Counted from the stretch's first letter, positions 7,494 to 18,285 are shown. The stretch is DNA of 36,425 nucleotides from Robiginitomaculum sp. (GCA_015485335.1 WFTT01000139.1:1-36425); one strand, 5' to 3'. The notes: generated by a model from the letters alone, not told the origin. Program-made: numbers and translations.

Positions 7494-7967
7494 ATGAGCA
7501 GGATCAAATCAAATTACCCCATACTTGGTATTGGCGTCGCCATACTGGCTATAACCGCCGCCCCGGCACTGGGTCAGGGCATGATGCAGGAACGCATGAG
7601 CCAGCGCTTTGCCACTATGGATGAAAACGGCGATGGGGTTATGAGTTCTGCCGAGCATGAAATGCATACCGGTGATATGTTTGCCGCCATGGATGCCGAC
7701 GATTCGAACACTTTGACCAAGGAAGAGTTTATGTCGCTATCCATGGGGCCGGGGCCACAGGGAAGTGGTCCGATGGCCGCCAAACGACAAAACATGATGA
7801 AAGCCAAAAAGGCCTCCAAGTTTTCAGCCATGGATGTGGATAAAAACGGCGTGGTTACCAAGGCAGAATTTGACGCCTTTTCAACGGCTAAGTTTAACAG
7901 CGCCGATACAAATTCGGATGGAAGTATTGATTTAAGCGAGTTTTTGAACAAACACGCGAAACCCTAG
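7494..7967 (+). CDS. Secreted EF-hand calcium-binding protein
   Basis: This 157-residue protein has a signal peptide (hydrophobic residues 9-27, cleavage near ALGQG) and four EF-hand loops: 43-54 (DENGDG...E), 67-78 (DADDSN...E), 114-125 (DVDKNG...E) and 138-149 (DTNSDG...E). The loops pair as 1+2 and 3+4 around a Met/Gly/Pro-rich linker (about 80-108). Loop 2 lacks the central glycine and may bind calcium weakly. A strong AAGGAG seven bases before the ATG fixes the start. The role is probably periplasmic or extracellular calcium buffering or sensing. A hairpin terminator follows. Confidence 0.88.
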   Translation: MSRIKSNYPILGIGVAILAITAAPALGQGMMQERMSQRFATMDENGDGVMSSAEHEMHTGDMFAAMDADDSNTLTKEEFMSLSMGPGPQGSGPMAAKRQNMMKAKKASKFSAMDVDKNGVVTKAEFDAFSTAKFNSADTNSDGSIDLSEFLNKHAKP

Positions 7968-7994
7968 GGGCAGGCTTCAAGATAAGTGCAAGGT

Positions 7995-8031
7995 GGCGGG
8001 TATGATCATAAAGGTCATCCCGCCTCTTTTT
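7995..8031 (+). terminator. Rho-independent terminator after the EF-hand gene
   Basis: GGCGGG (7995-8000) pairs with CCCGCC (8019-8024), with an inner ATGA/TCAT extension past one mismatch, followed by TCTTTTT on the + strand. The right arm and T-run lie inside the 3' end of the convergent yciB, so the terminator overlaps coding sequence. Confidence 0.7.
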
Positions 8032-8569
8032 CCTCGTCATCGCGCATGTGTTTCATCATCAATGGCATATTGGCAAAAGCAAAGAGCAGGGTAAGCGGCA
8101 ACAGGCCAAACACCTTGAAATCCACCCAGATATTTTCTGAAAAATTGCGCCAGATCAGTTCATTCAGTACTGCCAGCGCAATAAAAAAAGCGGCCCAGCG
8201 CCAGCTTAAAACGCGCCATACCGCATCAGGCATTTCAAAGGCCCCGTCAAAAACCACTTTCAGATAATACTGGCCAAAGGCGGCCCCGCCGCCCAGCGCC
8301 ATGGCAAACAGCAGATAAATCGCCGTGGGCTTCATCTTGATGAAAGTGCTGTTTTGAAAATACAGCGTCATGCCCCCAAAAAAGAGCACCAGTACCAGTG
8401 TAATCACCGGCATGATGCGCAGGCGCTTTTCGCTAAGCCAGCTGAAACCCAGCGCCAATACCATGGCGACCATAAACAGGCCCGTTGCCCAGAATATGCC
8501 GGCAAATTTATAGGCCGCAAAAAAGATAACCAGCGGCCCCATATCCAGCAATAAACGATTGTTTTTCAT
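8015..8569 (-). CDS. yciB: Inner membrane septation protein A (YciB/IspZ family)
   Basis: This 184-residue polytopic protein has five to six hydrophobic helices. It starts with the family-typical LLLDMGPLVIFFAAYKF and contains WRVLSWRWAAFFIALAVLNE and WVDFKVFGLLPLT, all characteristic of YciB/septation protein A. The family is linked to septation, envelope synthesis and membrane potential, with no defined reaction. AGGAG nine bases upstream of the ATG overlaps the stop region of the preceding EamA gene, and the gap is only 12 bp. It is the last gene of the dapF-mtaB-ftsY-EamA-yciB operon. Confidence 0.92.
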   Translation of the reverse strand: MKNNRLLLDMGPLVIFFAAYKFAGIFWATGLFMVAMVLALGFSWLSEKRLRIMPVITLVLVLFFGGMTLYFQNSTFIKMKPTAIYLLFAMALGGGAAFGQYYLKVVFDGAFEMPDAVWRVLSWRWAAFFIALAVLNELIWRNFSENIWVDFKVFGLLPLTLLFAFANMPLMMKHMRDDEEKEAG

Positions 8570-8581
8570 CTTGGCGATCTC

Positions 8582-9412
8582 CTACCCGCCCAGCTGCATG
8601 AATATCAGCCCGGCGGCAAGGGCCAGAGCCGCAAAAATACGCCGCCTGCCAAAGTTTTCGTGCAAAATAAATACCCCCATCAGGGCGGCGAAGACCACAC
8701 TGGTTTCACGCAAGGCTGTGATTTCGCTGACATCTGCCAACCGCAAGGCAATGAGGCTGAGGCCATAGCCAACAAAGCTCATCACCCCGGCGATCATGGC
8801 ACTGGGCCATTGTACGCGGCAAGCGCGGATAAACCGGCCCCGGCGCATCAATATCGCCGTCAGGGTAACCGGAAACGCCTCGATAGCAAAAAACCATACC
8901 ACATAGCTAACACCACTGGCAGCGGCCTTGGCCCCGGCCCCGTCATTGACCGTATAAGCCCCGATGGTGAAGGCGGTCAGCAAGGCCCATAAAAGCGCAC
9001 TGCGATGGGCCGGACTGCCACTTTTGCGAAACTGGGTCAGTGCCAGCGAGGCAATGAACAGACCGGCCAGCTTTATGGGTGGAAAACTTTCGCCCAGTAA
9101 AACTGCCGCACCGATCGCGGTCAGCAAAACGGACGTGCCGCGCATTACCGGATAAACGGCGGAAAAATCCCCATGTTTGAAGGCGCGGATCGTGGCCATC
9201 TGATAGGCCCAGTGAAAGGCAATACCGATGGCCAGATGCTTGGCCGCCAGTGGCGTTAGCGGGGCGACAAAAAACAATAACGGCATGGCAATCATGCCTG
9301 AGGTCAGATTGATCAAAGCGCGATTGACCAGCCGATCGCCTGCCTGTTTGACCACCAGATTAACGCTGGCATGAAAAACCGCGCTGATCAGGATAAGGAC
9401 AATGGCCAGCAT
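8582..9412 (-). CDS. EamA/DMT superfamily transporter
   Basis: This 276-residue membrane protein has about ten hydrophobic helices arranged as two EamA-like halves. The first ends with a YPVMRGTSVLLTAIGAAVLLGE-like block and the second with EITALRETSVVFAALMGVFILHE, the repeated signature of drug/metabolite exporters. The substrate cannot be told from sequence. Its ATG directly abuts the ftsY stop codon (TAA then ATG), so translation is coupled to ftsY. Its presence between ftsY and yciB is a small variation on the usual alphaproteobacterial order. Confidence 0.88.
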   Translation of the reverse strand: MLAIVLILISAVFHASVNLVVKQAGDRLVNRALINLTSGMIAMPLLFFVAPLTPLAAKHLAIGIAFHWAYQMATIRAFKHGDFSAVYPVMRGTSVLLTAIGAAVLLGESFPPIKLAGLFIASLALTQFRKSGSPAHRSALLWALLTAFTIGAYTVNDGAGAKAAASGVSYVVWFFAIEAFPVTLTAILMRRGRFIRACRVQWPSAMIAGVMSFVGYGLSLIALRLADVSEITALRETSVVFAALMGVFILHENFGRRRIFAALALAAGLIFMQLGG

Positions 9413-10728
<1,316 letters not shown>

Positions 10729-10729
<1 letters not shown>

Positions 10730-12057
10730 CAGACCATCGTCCCCCTTAATCGCGTGCCATCATGGCCGTCGATATGCACCGCAATAATGGCCCCGATGCG
10801 GGCAGGCGTATCCTCGGACAGCTTCACCTGTGAGAAATCAGCAAGACGACCAAAGCCCGATTTTTCCACCAACACGTCGCCGATCTGGCCCACATGGCGA
10901 TCCAGATGACGGACCAGCGCCGCCGCCCCCACTTCGCGTAAACGTGCCGCGCGTTCCTTGGCCACAGCGGTCGGCACGGCGGGCATACGCGCCGCCGGGG
11001 TGCCGGTACGCGGGCTGAACGGAAACACATGCAGATAGGACAGGTCGCACTCCGCCACCAGTTTCAGCGTATTTTCAAACATCTTTTCGGTTTCGGTGGG
11101 AAAACCCGCAATCAGATCGGCCCCAAAGGCAATGCCCGGGCGCGCGGCTTTCAGCTTGGCGCATAGATCAATGGCTTCTTCACGGCTGTGACGGCGCTTC
11201 ATGCGTTTCAGGATCATATTATCGCCCGCCTGCAAGGAAAGATGTAGATAGGGGGTCAGGCGTTCTTCGCCCTGCATCAACGCAAATAATTCATCATCCA
11301 TCATAATGGCATCAATGGAAGAAAGGCGCAGGCGAGGCAGGTCGGGAACCCCGCGCAAAATCGCACCCACCAGCGCGCCTAAAGGTGGCGCGCCCGGCAA
11401 ATCCTTGCCCCATGAGGTCATATCCACCCCCGAGAGCACCACTTCGGCCACCCCATTGGCGGCAATTTTTTGTACCTGTGCCACCACCTCGTCCGCCGGG
11501 ACCGAGCGCGCCGGACCGCGACCAAAGGGGATGATGCAAAACGTACAGCGGTGATCACAGCCGTTTTGCACCTCGATATAGGTGCGGGCGCGGCTGCCAA
11601 AGCGTTCAATATTATGGGTATGGATTTTGTGTTCGCCCTGAATATCCCCTACCTGCACCCGGGGAGTGTCGGCGGTGAAATTCCAATGCGGGCCACTCAT
11701 TTTTTCGGCATTGCCCAGCACATGATCCACCTCGTCCATGGCGGCAAACATATCTGCATCCACCTGCGCCGCGCAGCCAGTGACGATCACTTTGGCATCC
11801 GGGTTTTCGCGCTTGGCCCGGCGAATGGTCTGGCGCGCCTGGCGCACCGCTTCGCCGGTGACCGCACAGGTGTTGACAATCACCGCGCCGTCCAGCCCGG
11901 CATTGCGCGCATGACGGCCCATCACCTCGGACTCAAAGGTGTTCAGACGACAGCCCAGCGTGATGATTTTGGCTTCATCCGCTTTGGTTTTGGCAAGCAT
12001 GCTCATGGTGCGCGCAAAGTGGCGGCGCAAGGCGATAAATGCAAGAGGAGGCCGCAT
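10729..12057 (-). CDS. mtaB: tRNA (N6-threonylcarbamoyladenosine(37)-C2)-methylthiotransferase MtaB
   Basis: This 442-residue radical SAM enzyme converts t6A37 to ms2t6A in ANN-decoding tRNAs. An N-terminal MTTase domain has three cluster cysteines (Cys36 in TLGCRLN, Cys64 in NTCAV, Cys95 in TGCAAQ). The radical SAM motif is CDHRCTFC (Cys167, 171, 174), and a C-terminal TRAM-like part follows. The start is uncertain: the ATG at 12057 gives an 18-residue extension before MSMLAKTK, and neither that nor the ATG at 12006 has a clear ribosome binding site. It lies 22 bp downstream of dapF and is probably coupled to it. Confidence 0.93.
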
Positions 12058-12079
12058 TTATACTGTACATAAGAAATGG

Positions 12080-12916
12080 TTACAGCCCCTCCATTTCCCC
12101 CTCATATTCCAGCTCTACCGGGCCGGTCATCAGGATATGGTTGTCGGCCTCGCGCCATTCGATGAGCAATTCACCGCCGTCCAGGATCAGTTTGGCCTGT
12201 CGCCCCGTCAGACCGCGCCGGTGACAGGCGACCAAAGCGGCGCAGGCCCCGGTGCCACAAGCCTTGGTCAGACCGGCGCCGCGCTCCCACACCCGCAGGC
12301 GGATTTCATCTTTTGCGCGAACCTCGGCAAAGCCGATATTGGCGGCCAAGGGGAATAGTGGATGATGTTCCAGCATGGCCCCCAGGGTTTCCACCTCGAT
12401 GGCCGCCACATCATCAACAAAAAATACCGCATGGGGATTGCCCATATTGACCGCCCCCGGCAAAGAGAGGACCGGCGCATCAATGGGGCCGACCTTGATG
12501 TCTATACCGCGGGTATCCATACGTTCGGCCAAGGGGATTTCATTCCATTCCAGCTTAGGTGGCCCCATGTCCACACACACCAGATGATCCCCGGCGCGCC
12601 GTGCGTGTAACAGGCCTGCATTGGTCTGGATGCACACCTGATCCGATGCCGCTTCCTGCATCAATAACCAGGCCACGGCGCGGGTGCCATTACCACAGGC
12701 GGAGACCTCTTCGCCCCCGGCATTCCAGATACGCATAAACGCATCGGCCGGGGCCTCACTTTTTTCAATCGCCATGATCTGATCACAGCCCGAGCCCCGT
12801 TCAGGGGCGGCAATGGCCTTGACCTGTTCCGGGGCCAGATACAAGGCGCCGCCGCGTGCGCGCACGTCAAATATGGCAAACGCGTTGCCGCAACCGTTCA
12901 TTTTTGCAAACTTCAT
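12080..12916 (-). CDS. dapF: Diaminopimelate epimerase
   Basis: This 278-residue enzyme converts LL- to meso-diaminopimelate for lysine and peptidoglycan synthesis. The two catalytic cysteines are Cys74 (ACGNGTRA) and Cys220 (ACGTGACAA). The N-terminal block reads GCGNAFAIFD, where many family members have GNDF, so the usual Asp is Ala here. It is the first gene of the minus-strand operon that continues through mtaB, ftsY, EamA and yciB. No ribosome binding site is evident before the ATG. Instead an imperfect inverted repeat starts right at the start codon. Confidence 0.95.
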   Translation of the reverse strand: MKFAKMNGCGNAFAIFDVRARGGALYLAPEQVKAIAAPERGSGCDQIMAIEKSEAPADAFMRIWNAGGEEVSACGNGTRAVAWLLMQEAASDQVCIQTNAGLLHARRAGDHLVCVDMGPPKLEWNEIPLAERMDTRGIDIKVGPIDAPVLSLPGAVNMGNPHAVFFVDDVAAIEVETLGAMLEHHPLFPLAANIGFAEVRAKDEIRLRVWERGAGLTKACGTGACAALVACHRRGLTGRQAKLILDGGELLIEWREADNHILMTGPVELEYEGEMEGL

Positions 12917-12945
12917 GCATTAAAGTTTAGTCACTTTAGGTGCAT
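12915..12945 (-). promoter_or_regulatory. Inverted repeat at the dapF start
   Basis: Perfect arms TAAAGT (12921-12926) and ACTTTA (12933-12938) are extended outward by ATGCA and TGCAT with one bulge. The dyad ends on the dapF start codon and could be an operator or a leader hairpin over the initiation region. Confidence 0.4.
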
Positions 12946-12980
12946 TGCGCGAGTACCTTTTTGCCGTCATGGTGCGCGCT

Positions 12981-13010
12981 CCAGTTTTGGCCAGTTTTGG
13001 CTAGTTTTGG
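12981..13010 (+). repeat. Three tandem 10-bp repeats before the peptidase gene
   Basis: CCAGTTTTGG, CCAGTTTTGG and CTAGTTTTGG follow each other without gaps and end right at the GGGGAG ribosome binding site of the prolyl oligopeptidase gene. The 10-bp period places each copy on the same DNA face. They could be protein-binding half-sites or a slippage product. Confidence 0.75.
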
Positions 13011-13022
13011 GGAGAAACCATT

Positions 13023-15185
13023 ATGCGCCTTCTTTCATCTTTTTCCGCTATCGCTATTGCGCTGGGATTAGCGGCTTGCCAACCGGCTGTGGAGCAAAAC
13101 CCGACCATGAATACAAAGACGAAAACAGAAACCTCCACGGCTTCGGCCACCACGGCAACGGATCCGCGACTATGGCTGGAAGAGGTGGAAGGCGAAAAGG
13201 CGCTGAACTGGGTCAATAAACAGAACGAGCGGACCCTAGCCGATTTGCAGAATGATCCGCGATACCAGGCCCTGTTTGACGAGGCCCTGGCCATTGTAAA
13301 TGCCACTGACAAGATCGCCTATGGCGCTCATCGCGGCGGTTTTGTCTATAATTTCTGGCAGGATGCAGAGCATACCCACGGTCTGTGGCGGCGCACCTCG
13401 CTGGCTGATTATATTGGCGGCAATCCCACATGGGATGTGCTTCTTGATCTGGATGCTTTGTCAAAGGCGGAAAACGAAAACTGGGTTTATAAAGGCGTGG
13501 ACTGTCTATCGCCAACATATGAACGTTGCATTGTGACCCTGTCCCGTGGCGGCAAGGATGCATCGGTCCGCCGCGAATTTGATGTGGCCAGTAAATCCTT
13601 CATCAAGGATGGCTTTATCATTCCCGAGGCCAAGGGCAGCACCGCGTGGGAAGATGAAGACACCCTGATCGTCGCCACCGACTGGGGCGGTGATACCATG
13701 ACCCAGTCGGGCTATCCCTTTGTCAACAAACGCTGGACCCGCGGCACGGCGCTGGACAGTGCCGAGGAATTGGTACGCGGCGATAAAACCGATGTGGGTA
13801 TGTGGCCTTACCGTGTGGAACTGGGCGATCGGTCCATCATGTTCGCCAGTGAGGCCAATACATTTTATGAAACCACCACCTGGTGGCTGCCCGAAGAGGG
13901 GGCACCAGTACAAGTGCCCGTGCCAGCAAAATCCAATTTTCAGGACGTCTTTAAAGGCCAGGCCATTTTAACGCTGGAGGAAGACTGGACACCCAAAGAT
14001 GGCGGACCAACCTTTGCCAAAGGCGCCATGGTCTCTTTTTCCTTGCAGGATTTTATGGACACCAAAGCCCTGCCCGACGTGCATCTGGTACTCAACCCCG
14101 ATGCACGCTCCGCCATCAGCAGTGTCAGCGCGGCACGCTCGGCGCTGGTGGTCAATATGTTGCAAAACGTGTCCAGCACCGTTTATGCCTATGATTTTGA
14201 TGGCAAGACCTGGACCGGCCGCAAACTGGACCTGCCGGAAAATGGGGCCATTTCCGTTTCGTCCGTTAATCCTCATTCTGACATTATCTTTGCCAATGTA
14301 GAGAGCTTTTTGCGCCCCGACGCGCTGTGGTATTACAATCTGGAAGATAATACGGCCAAGGAAATCTATGCCCTGCCGGAACGTTTTGACGCCTCCGGCC
14401 TGGTGGTGGAACAACATGAGGCCACCTCCAGAGACGGCACCAAAGTGCCCTATTTCATCGTCCACCAAAAAGATATGCCCCATGATGGCAGCACACCAAC
14501 CCTGCTATATGGTTATGGCGGGTTTCAGGTCTCTATGCGGCCTTCCTATTCCGGCACGCTGGGCAAGTTATGGCTGGAAAATGGCGGGGCCTATGTACTG
14601 GCCAATATTCGCGGTGGCGGCGAGTTTGGGCCCAAATGGCATCAAGCCGGTTTGAAAACCAAACGCCAGGTGATTTACGATGATTTCATCGCCGTTGCCA
14701 AAGACTTGATCGCCAAAAACGTTACCAGCCCACGCCATCTTGGTATTCGGGGCGGCTCCAATGGCGGTCTGTTGATGGGGGTTATGTATACCCAACGCCC
14801 GGATCTTTTTAATGCGGTGCTGTGCCAGGTGCCATTACTGGATATGCTGCGCTATAATCAGTTGCTCGCCGGGGCCAGCTGGATGGGTGAATATGGCGAC
14901 CCGTCCGATCCGGTGGAGGGGGCATTTTTGCGCTCTATCTCGCCCTATCATAATGTGGATCCCAACAAGGATTATCCACAGATTTTCCTGATGACTTCGA
15001 CCAAGGATGACCGGGTGCATCCGGGTCATGCACGAAAGTTTGGTAAACTGCTGGAAGATGATGGCAAAGATTTTCTCTATTACGAGAACACCAATGGCGG
15101 CCACAGCGCAGCAGCAAACCTTCAGGAAACCGCGCGTCGCGAAGCCCTGGGCTATCTCTATCTGTTGCGTCGTCTGAAAGACTAG
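13023..15185 (+). CDS. Prolyl oligopeptidase family serine peptidase (S9A), putative lipoprotein
   Basis: This 720-residue protein starts with a lipoprotein signal peptide (hydrophobic core then LAAC, lipid-modified Cys about residue 20). A beta-propeller domain and a C-terminal alpha/beta-hydrolase domain follow. The catalytic triad is visible: Ser579 in GGSNGG, the Asp in DDRVHP (662-663) and His694 in NGGHSAA. The family cleaves short proline-containing peptides. The lipobox suggests periplasmic peptide breakdown at the membrane. GGGGAG upstream of ATTATG supports the ATG at 13023. It is monocistronic, divergent from dapF and convergent with the chemoreceptor gene. Confidence 0.93.
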   Translation: MRLLSSFSAIAIALGLAACQPAVEQNPTMNTKTKTETSTASATTATDPRLWLEEVEGEKALNWVNKQNERTLADLQNDPRYQALFDEALAIVNATDKIAYGAHRGGFVYNFWQDAEHTHGLWRRTSLADYIGGNPTWDVLLDLDALSKAENENWVYKGVDCLSPTYERCIVTLSRGGKDASVRREFDVASKSFIKDGFIIPEAKGSTAWEDEDTLIVATDWGGDTMTQSGYPFVNKRWTRGTALDSAEELVRGDKTDVGMWPYRVELGDRSIMFASEANTFYETTTWWLPEEGAPVQVPVPAKSNFQDVFKGQAILTLEEDWTPKDGGPTFAKGAMVSFSLQDFMDTKALPDVHLVLNPDARSAISSVSAARSALVVNMLQNVSSTVYAYDFDGKTWTGRKLDLPENGAISVSSVNPHSDIIFANVESFLRPDALWYYNLEDNTAKEIYALPERFDASGLVVEQHEATSRDGTKVPYFIVHQKDMPHDGSTPTLLYGYGGFQVSMRPSYSGTLGKLWLENGGAYVLANIRGGGEFGPKWHQAGLKTKRQVIYDDFIAVAKDLIAKNVTSPRHLGIRGGSNGGLLMGVMYTQRPDLFNAVLCQVPLLDMLRYNQLLAGASWMGEYGDPSDPVEGAFLRSISPYHNVDPNKDYPQIFLMTSTKDDRVHPGHARKFGKLLEDDGKDFLYYENTNGGHSAAANLQETARREALGYLYLLRRLKD

Positions 15186-15226
15186 GGCCTGAACTCAATG
15201 TGATCGGGCCGGCGCAAACGAAATGC

Positions 15227-17041
15227 CTAGCCCGTTACGGCCTTCATGGTGTCCATGAAGCTGTCGATATCAGTGGAGACCTTGCCTGAAACTTCATTCA
15301 CTACGCCGGTGGAGGAATTCATTTCATTAGCAGATTCGCGGGTTTTGACGATGGCGGATTGCAACAGCGTGACCGCCTCGGACATGCGCGCGGTCTCGTT
15401 AGCGACGGTATCAATACTGCTGGAGATTTCATTGGTGGCGGCGCCTTGTTCTTCAACGGCCGCCGCGATGGCCGCAACCGCCTCATTCACTTGCACCATA
15501 CGACTGGAAACGGCTTCAATCACTTGAACCGCGTCGCGTGTCTGGCTCTGAATAGTTTCCACCTGGGCCCGCACTTCATCCGTGGCAGAACCGGTCTGGG
15601 CGGCCAAGGCCTTCACTTCCTGGGCGACCACGGCAAAGCCCTTGCCGGCTTCGCCGGCGCGAGCGGATTCGATGGTGGCGTTCAGTGCCAACAGGTTAGT
15701 TTGTTCAGCAATGCCGGTAATAATTTCTACCACATCGCCAATTTTAACACTGGCATCAGACAGTGCATTGATTTGTTCCGCCGCGTTTTGTGCCTCTTGC
15801 GCACTTTCACTGACCAGCTCAGCCGAGCTGGAAACCTGGCGGCCAATTTCCTGAATAGAGGCCGATAATTCTTCAGTTGCCGTGGCTACGGCCTGTACAC
15901 CATGCGCACTGGAGGAAGAGGCTTCGACCACCACTTCGGCTTCCCGGTTGGAATCTTCGGAAAGGGACAGCACAGCCTGGGAGGCCTGTTGCAGGGACGA
16001 CATGGAGGTACTGATGGTGTCAAAATTGGTTTTCACACCGGTTTCAAAAGAGCCACCGGCAGCCATGAACTCCTTGTTTTTTCCGGCCATGACTTCGATG
16101 CCATTATTGATCTCACCAGAGATTTCACGAAACCGCCCGGACAGGCCATCGGGCAGTATACGACGCTCGAATATACCTTGACTGAAAGCCTTCATACAGG
16201 CCCCGGCATCGCGGACAAAAAATTCGGTCAGATCCATCAAATCGTTAAAGGCGTGTTGCATTCTGCCAATTTCGTCGGTGCGTTTGATATGCAATACGCG
16301 CTCGGTCAACCGACCACGCCTGACAATATCCATTTTGTCAGATAGCAGCAGTATGGCCAAAATGGCGCGGTAGCCAACAATGCCAAGCAGCGCAATAACA
16401 CCCAGCGAAATGGTAAACATAACCCCCAGAGCAATGGTCGAATACTGGCGCTGTTTCTTGGCCTGCAGGGTTATGGTTTCCAGTTCCTGCTGATTTGTGG
16501 CAACCAGTTTCTCGATGGCTTTCTGGCTGACTTCCAGGGCATTGGCTGCCTTGGCAGCGGCCTTGTCGAAATCCGCCATAACCAGATTACCGCCTGCAGG
16601 CCCCTTGGAAACATAAGCTTCGGCCATGCGGCGGCCCGTTGCCAAATACGCGGGAAATACGCTCTGTACCCCTTTGATCGCCTTGATAATTTCATCCAGG
16701 CCCGCCGATTGCGCCAGACGCAGGGCCTCTTGGGTATCAGCCTGAAAGCGCACCGCATAGGTTTGCGCCTCATCAAAGCCATCATCCAGGCCATCCAGGC
16801 CACGGGTGGCGGAAACATCGGTCAGCCATTGCTGTACTTGCACCACATCAAAACGAATATCCTTGGTTTTGGCGACCAGAGGCAGGACAACCCCCATCAT
16901 TTTTTTCGCTTGCGCTTCCTGATGCAATTCTACCTCATTAGCCCGGTGCTGGGAAAACAGGGTTGTGCATAGAAACCCGACAGAAACCAATAGGAATGCC
17001 CCAAGAGAGACAATACCAAATTGCTTTAAATTCAATGACAT
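15227..17041 (-). CDS. Methyl-accepting chemotaxis protein
   Basis: This 604-residue chemoreceptor has transmembrane helix 1 (about 9-30), a helical periplasmic sensor (about 31-200) and transmembrane helix 2 (about 201-223). A HAMP domain (about 225-275) and a long cytoplasmic coiled coil follow. The signalling tip includes [19 protein letters not shown] (445-463) and [15 protein letters not shown]. There is no C-terminal CheR-docking pentapeptide. The ATG at 17041 is preferred over the longer frame because AGGGG lies nine bases before it and the first membrane helix follows directly. It is 19 bp downstream of a PAS gene on the same strand, so both probably form one receptor unit. Confidence 0.95.
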   Translation of the reverse strand: MSLNLKQFGIVSLGAFLLVSVGFLCTTLFSQHRANEVELHQEAQAKKMMGVVLPLVAKTKDIRFDVVQVQQWLTDVSATRGLDGLDDGFDEAQTYAVRFQADTQEALRLAQSAGLDEIIKAIKGVQSVFPAYLATGRRMAEAYVSKGPAGGNLVMADFDKAAAKAANALEVSQKAIEKLVATNQQELETITLQAKKQRQYSTIALGVMFTISLGVIALLGIVGYRAILAILLLSDKMDIVRRGRLTERVLHIKRTDEIGRMQHAFNDLMDLTEFFVRDAGACMKAFSQGIFERRILPDGLSGRFREISGEINNGIEVMAGKNKEFMAAGGSFETGVKTNFDTISTSMSSLQQASQAVLSLSEDSNREAEVVVEASSSSAHGVQAVATATEELSASIQEIGRQVSSSAELVSESAQEAQNAAEQINALSDASVKIGDVVEIITGIAEQTNLLALNATIESARAGEAGKGFAVVAQEVKALAAQTGSATDEVRAQVETIQSQTRDAVQVIEAVSSRMVQVNEAVAAIAAAVEEQGAATNEISSSIDTVANETARMSEAVTLLQSAIVKTRESANEMNSSTGVVNEVSGKVSTDIDSFMDTMKAVTG

Positions 17042-17060
17042 AACTTTTGCCCCTATCACA

Positions 17061-17618
17061 TCAGGCGGCAAGAGATTGTTGCGCAATCAGATTGAATAAC
17101 CATTTGGTATAATCGATGGAATTTTGCGCCCCAATTTCCTGTAGCAACACCTTGTGAGCTTCCATGGCCGCTTCTTTGGGATGACTAAACTTTGCCTCGA
17201 CTTCGCGAAGGCGGGCATAAAGCTCTTCTATGCCGGAACGAACATGAGGGGGCATGCGCCGCCGTGAAGAATGGTACCCATAAATTTCACCGGTTTTAAT
17301 GTGCGTAATTGGCGTCACATGCGCCAGCACCCAGTAAAATCCACCACTTTTGGTGCGGTTTTTCACAAAGGCAAACACTTCCTCACCTTTGCTGATATAG
17401 GTCCACAAATGATAAAATATGGACCGAGGCGTGTCTGGATGGCGGATTATGTTGTGTGGCTGGCCCAACAGCTCTTCTTCATTCAGTTCCGCAATTTTCT
17501 GAAAAGCGCTGCTGGCATAGGTCAGGCGGCCCTTGGCATCGGTCTTGGTCACCAACAGGTCAAATTCGCCGACGATGGTTTCCTTATTATTCAGGGGCAG
17601 ATGATTAAAAGTCCCCAT
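17061..17618 (-). CDS. Aer-like PAS domain protein
   Basis: This 185-residue soluble protein has one PAS domain of the aerotaxis-receptor type (about 15-125). It has the HPD motif (60-62), then LW..I.KGEE, VKNRTKS (85-91) and [11 protein letters not shown]. This block is the hallmark of Aer, where it binds FAD and senses redox state. Unlike Aer it has no membrane or signalling domain. After PAS comes only a helical tail (about 130-185). It is encoded 19 bp ahead of the chemoreceptor, suggesting the two together work as a split energy-taxis receptor. The cofactor is inferred, not shown. Confidence 0.88.
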   Translation of the reverse strand: MGTFNHLPLNNKETIVGEFDLLVTKTDAKGRLTYASSAFQKIAELNEEELLGQPHNIIRHPDTPRSIFYHLWTYISKGEEVFAFVKNRTKSGGFYWVLAHVTPITHIKTGEIYGYHSSRRRMPPHVRSGIEELYARLREVEAKFSHPKEAAMEAHKVLLQEIGAQNSIDYTKWLFNLIAQQSLAA

Positions 17619-17640
17619 GTCATATACCCCGTGCTATAAT

Positions 17641-17934
17641 ATCGCAGTGCATGATTGAAATTCCCCGATCAATCTACACAACCGACTACCGCAAAATATG
17701 ATTAATAATTTATCTATAATAAGAGTAAGGACGGATCTTATTTTCTAATGAAGCAACCGGGCCCTATGACCATCAGGGGTCGTAACATGGTAATAGTATG
17801 CCTGCTTTATTCCCCCTGTGTGGTGGTTAAGGCATATGACTTTGTGTGTTATGTAAACTGGCATTATCATTGCGAGTAAAAGGGCATACAGAAATTTATT
17901 TGCTGGGTTCTGGTTCAAAACGGGAAAATTGCCA
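17641..17934. other. 294-bp AT-rich intergenic region
   Basis: This region separates the divergent PAS/chemoreceptor unit and the small periplasmic protein gene. I see no credible gene in it. It holds a hairpin with 7-bp arms AATAAGA (17718-17724) and TCTTATT (17736-17742) followed by a short T-run, and a sigma-54-type promoter at 17859-17873. Confidence 0.6.
17859..17873 (+). promoter_or_regulatory. Candidate sigma-54 promoter
   Basis: TGGCATTATCATTGC keeps the invariant GG and GC dinucleotides exactly ten bases apart and matches TGGCA and TTGC of the -24/-12 consensus. Transcription would begin around 17885, about 50 bases before the ATG at 17935. No activator binding site was identified. 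Confidence 0.55.
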
Positions 17935-18285
17935 ATGCGTCGTCTAATTTTTGCAAGTCTGGTTTGTATGCTGGGGGTGATGGCGATGTCTGTGCGCGCA
18001 AATGCCGCACCTATACGCCTCAACATTGAACATAATGCCATTCTCAGTGCCAAATATTCGATGGGCGAAGCGCAACAGGGGAAGATCGGGTTACGTCTGC
18101 GCCGGGGGCTTAATGGTCATGGCCATCTGAGTCCTTATCGCACCTTACGTCTCACAGCCCATGACCAGAACGGTACCGTAATCGCCAGAACTGACCTGCG
18201 CATGGGCAAACGCCAGACCTATGCCCACCTGGATGTTCCCCCTGCGTTTGCTGGGGCCAGCAATATCTCCATCACGTTGCACTAG
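17935..18285 (+). CDS. Small periplasmic protein, unknown function
   Basis: This 116-residue protein has a clear Sec signal peptide (residues 1-24, cleavage after ANA). The mature part is about 92 residues, has no cysteine and looks beta-rich, with alternating basic and hydrophobic residues and an end of ISITLH. I recognise no family. The ATG at 17935 is used; a TTG two codons earlier is possible. It lies 80 bp upstream of the wbp-like genes on the same strand and has a candidate sigma-54 promoter. It may be part of a motility or surface programme, but that is inference. Confidence 0.65.
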   Translation: MRRLIFASLVCMLGVMAMSVRANAAPIRLNIEHNAILSAKYSMGEAQQGKIGLRLRRGLNGHGHLSPYRTLRLTAHDQNGTVIARTDLRMGKRQTYAHLDVPPAFAGASNISITLH

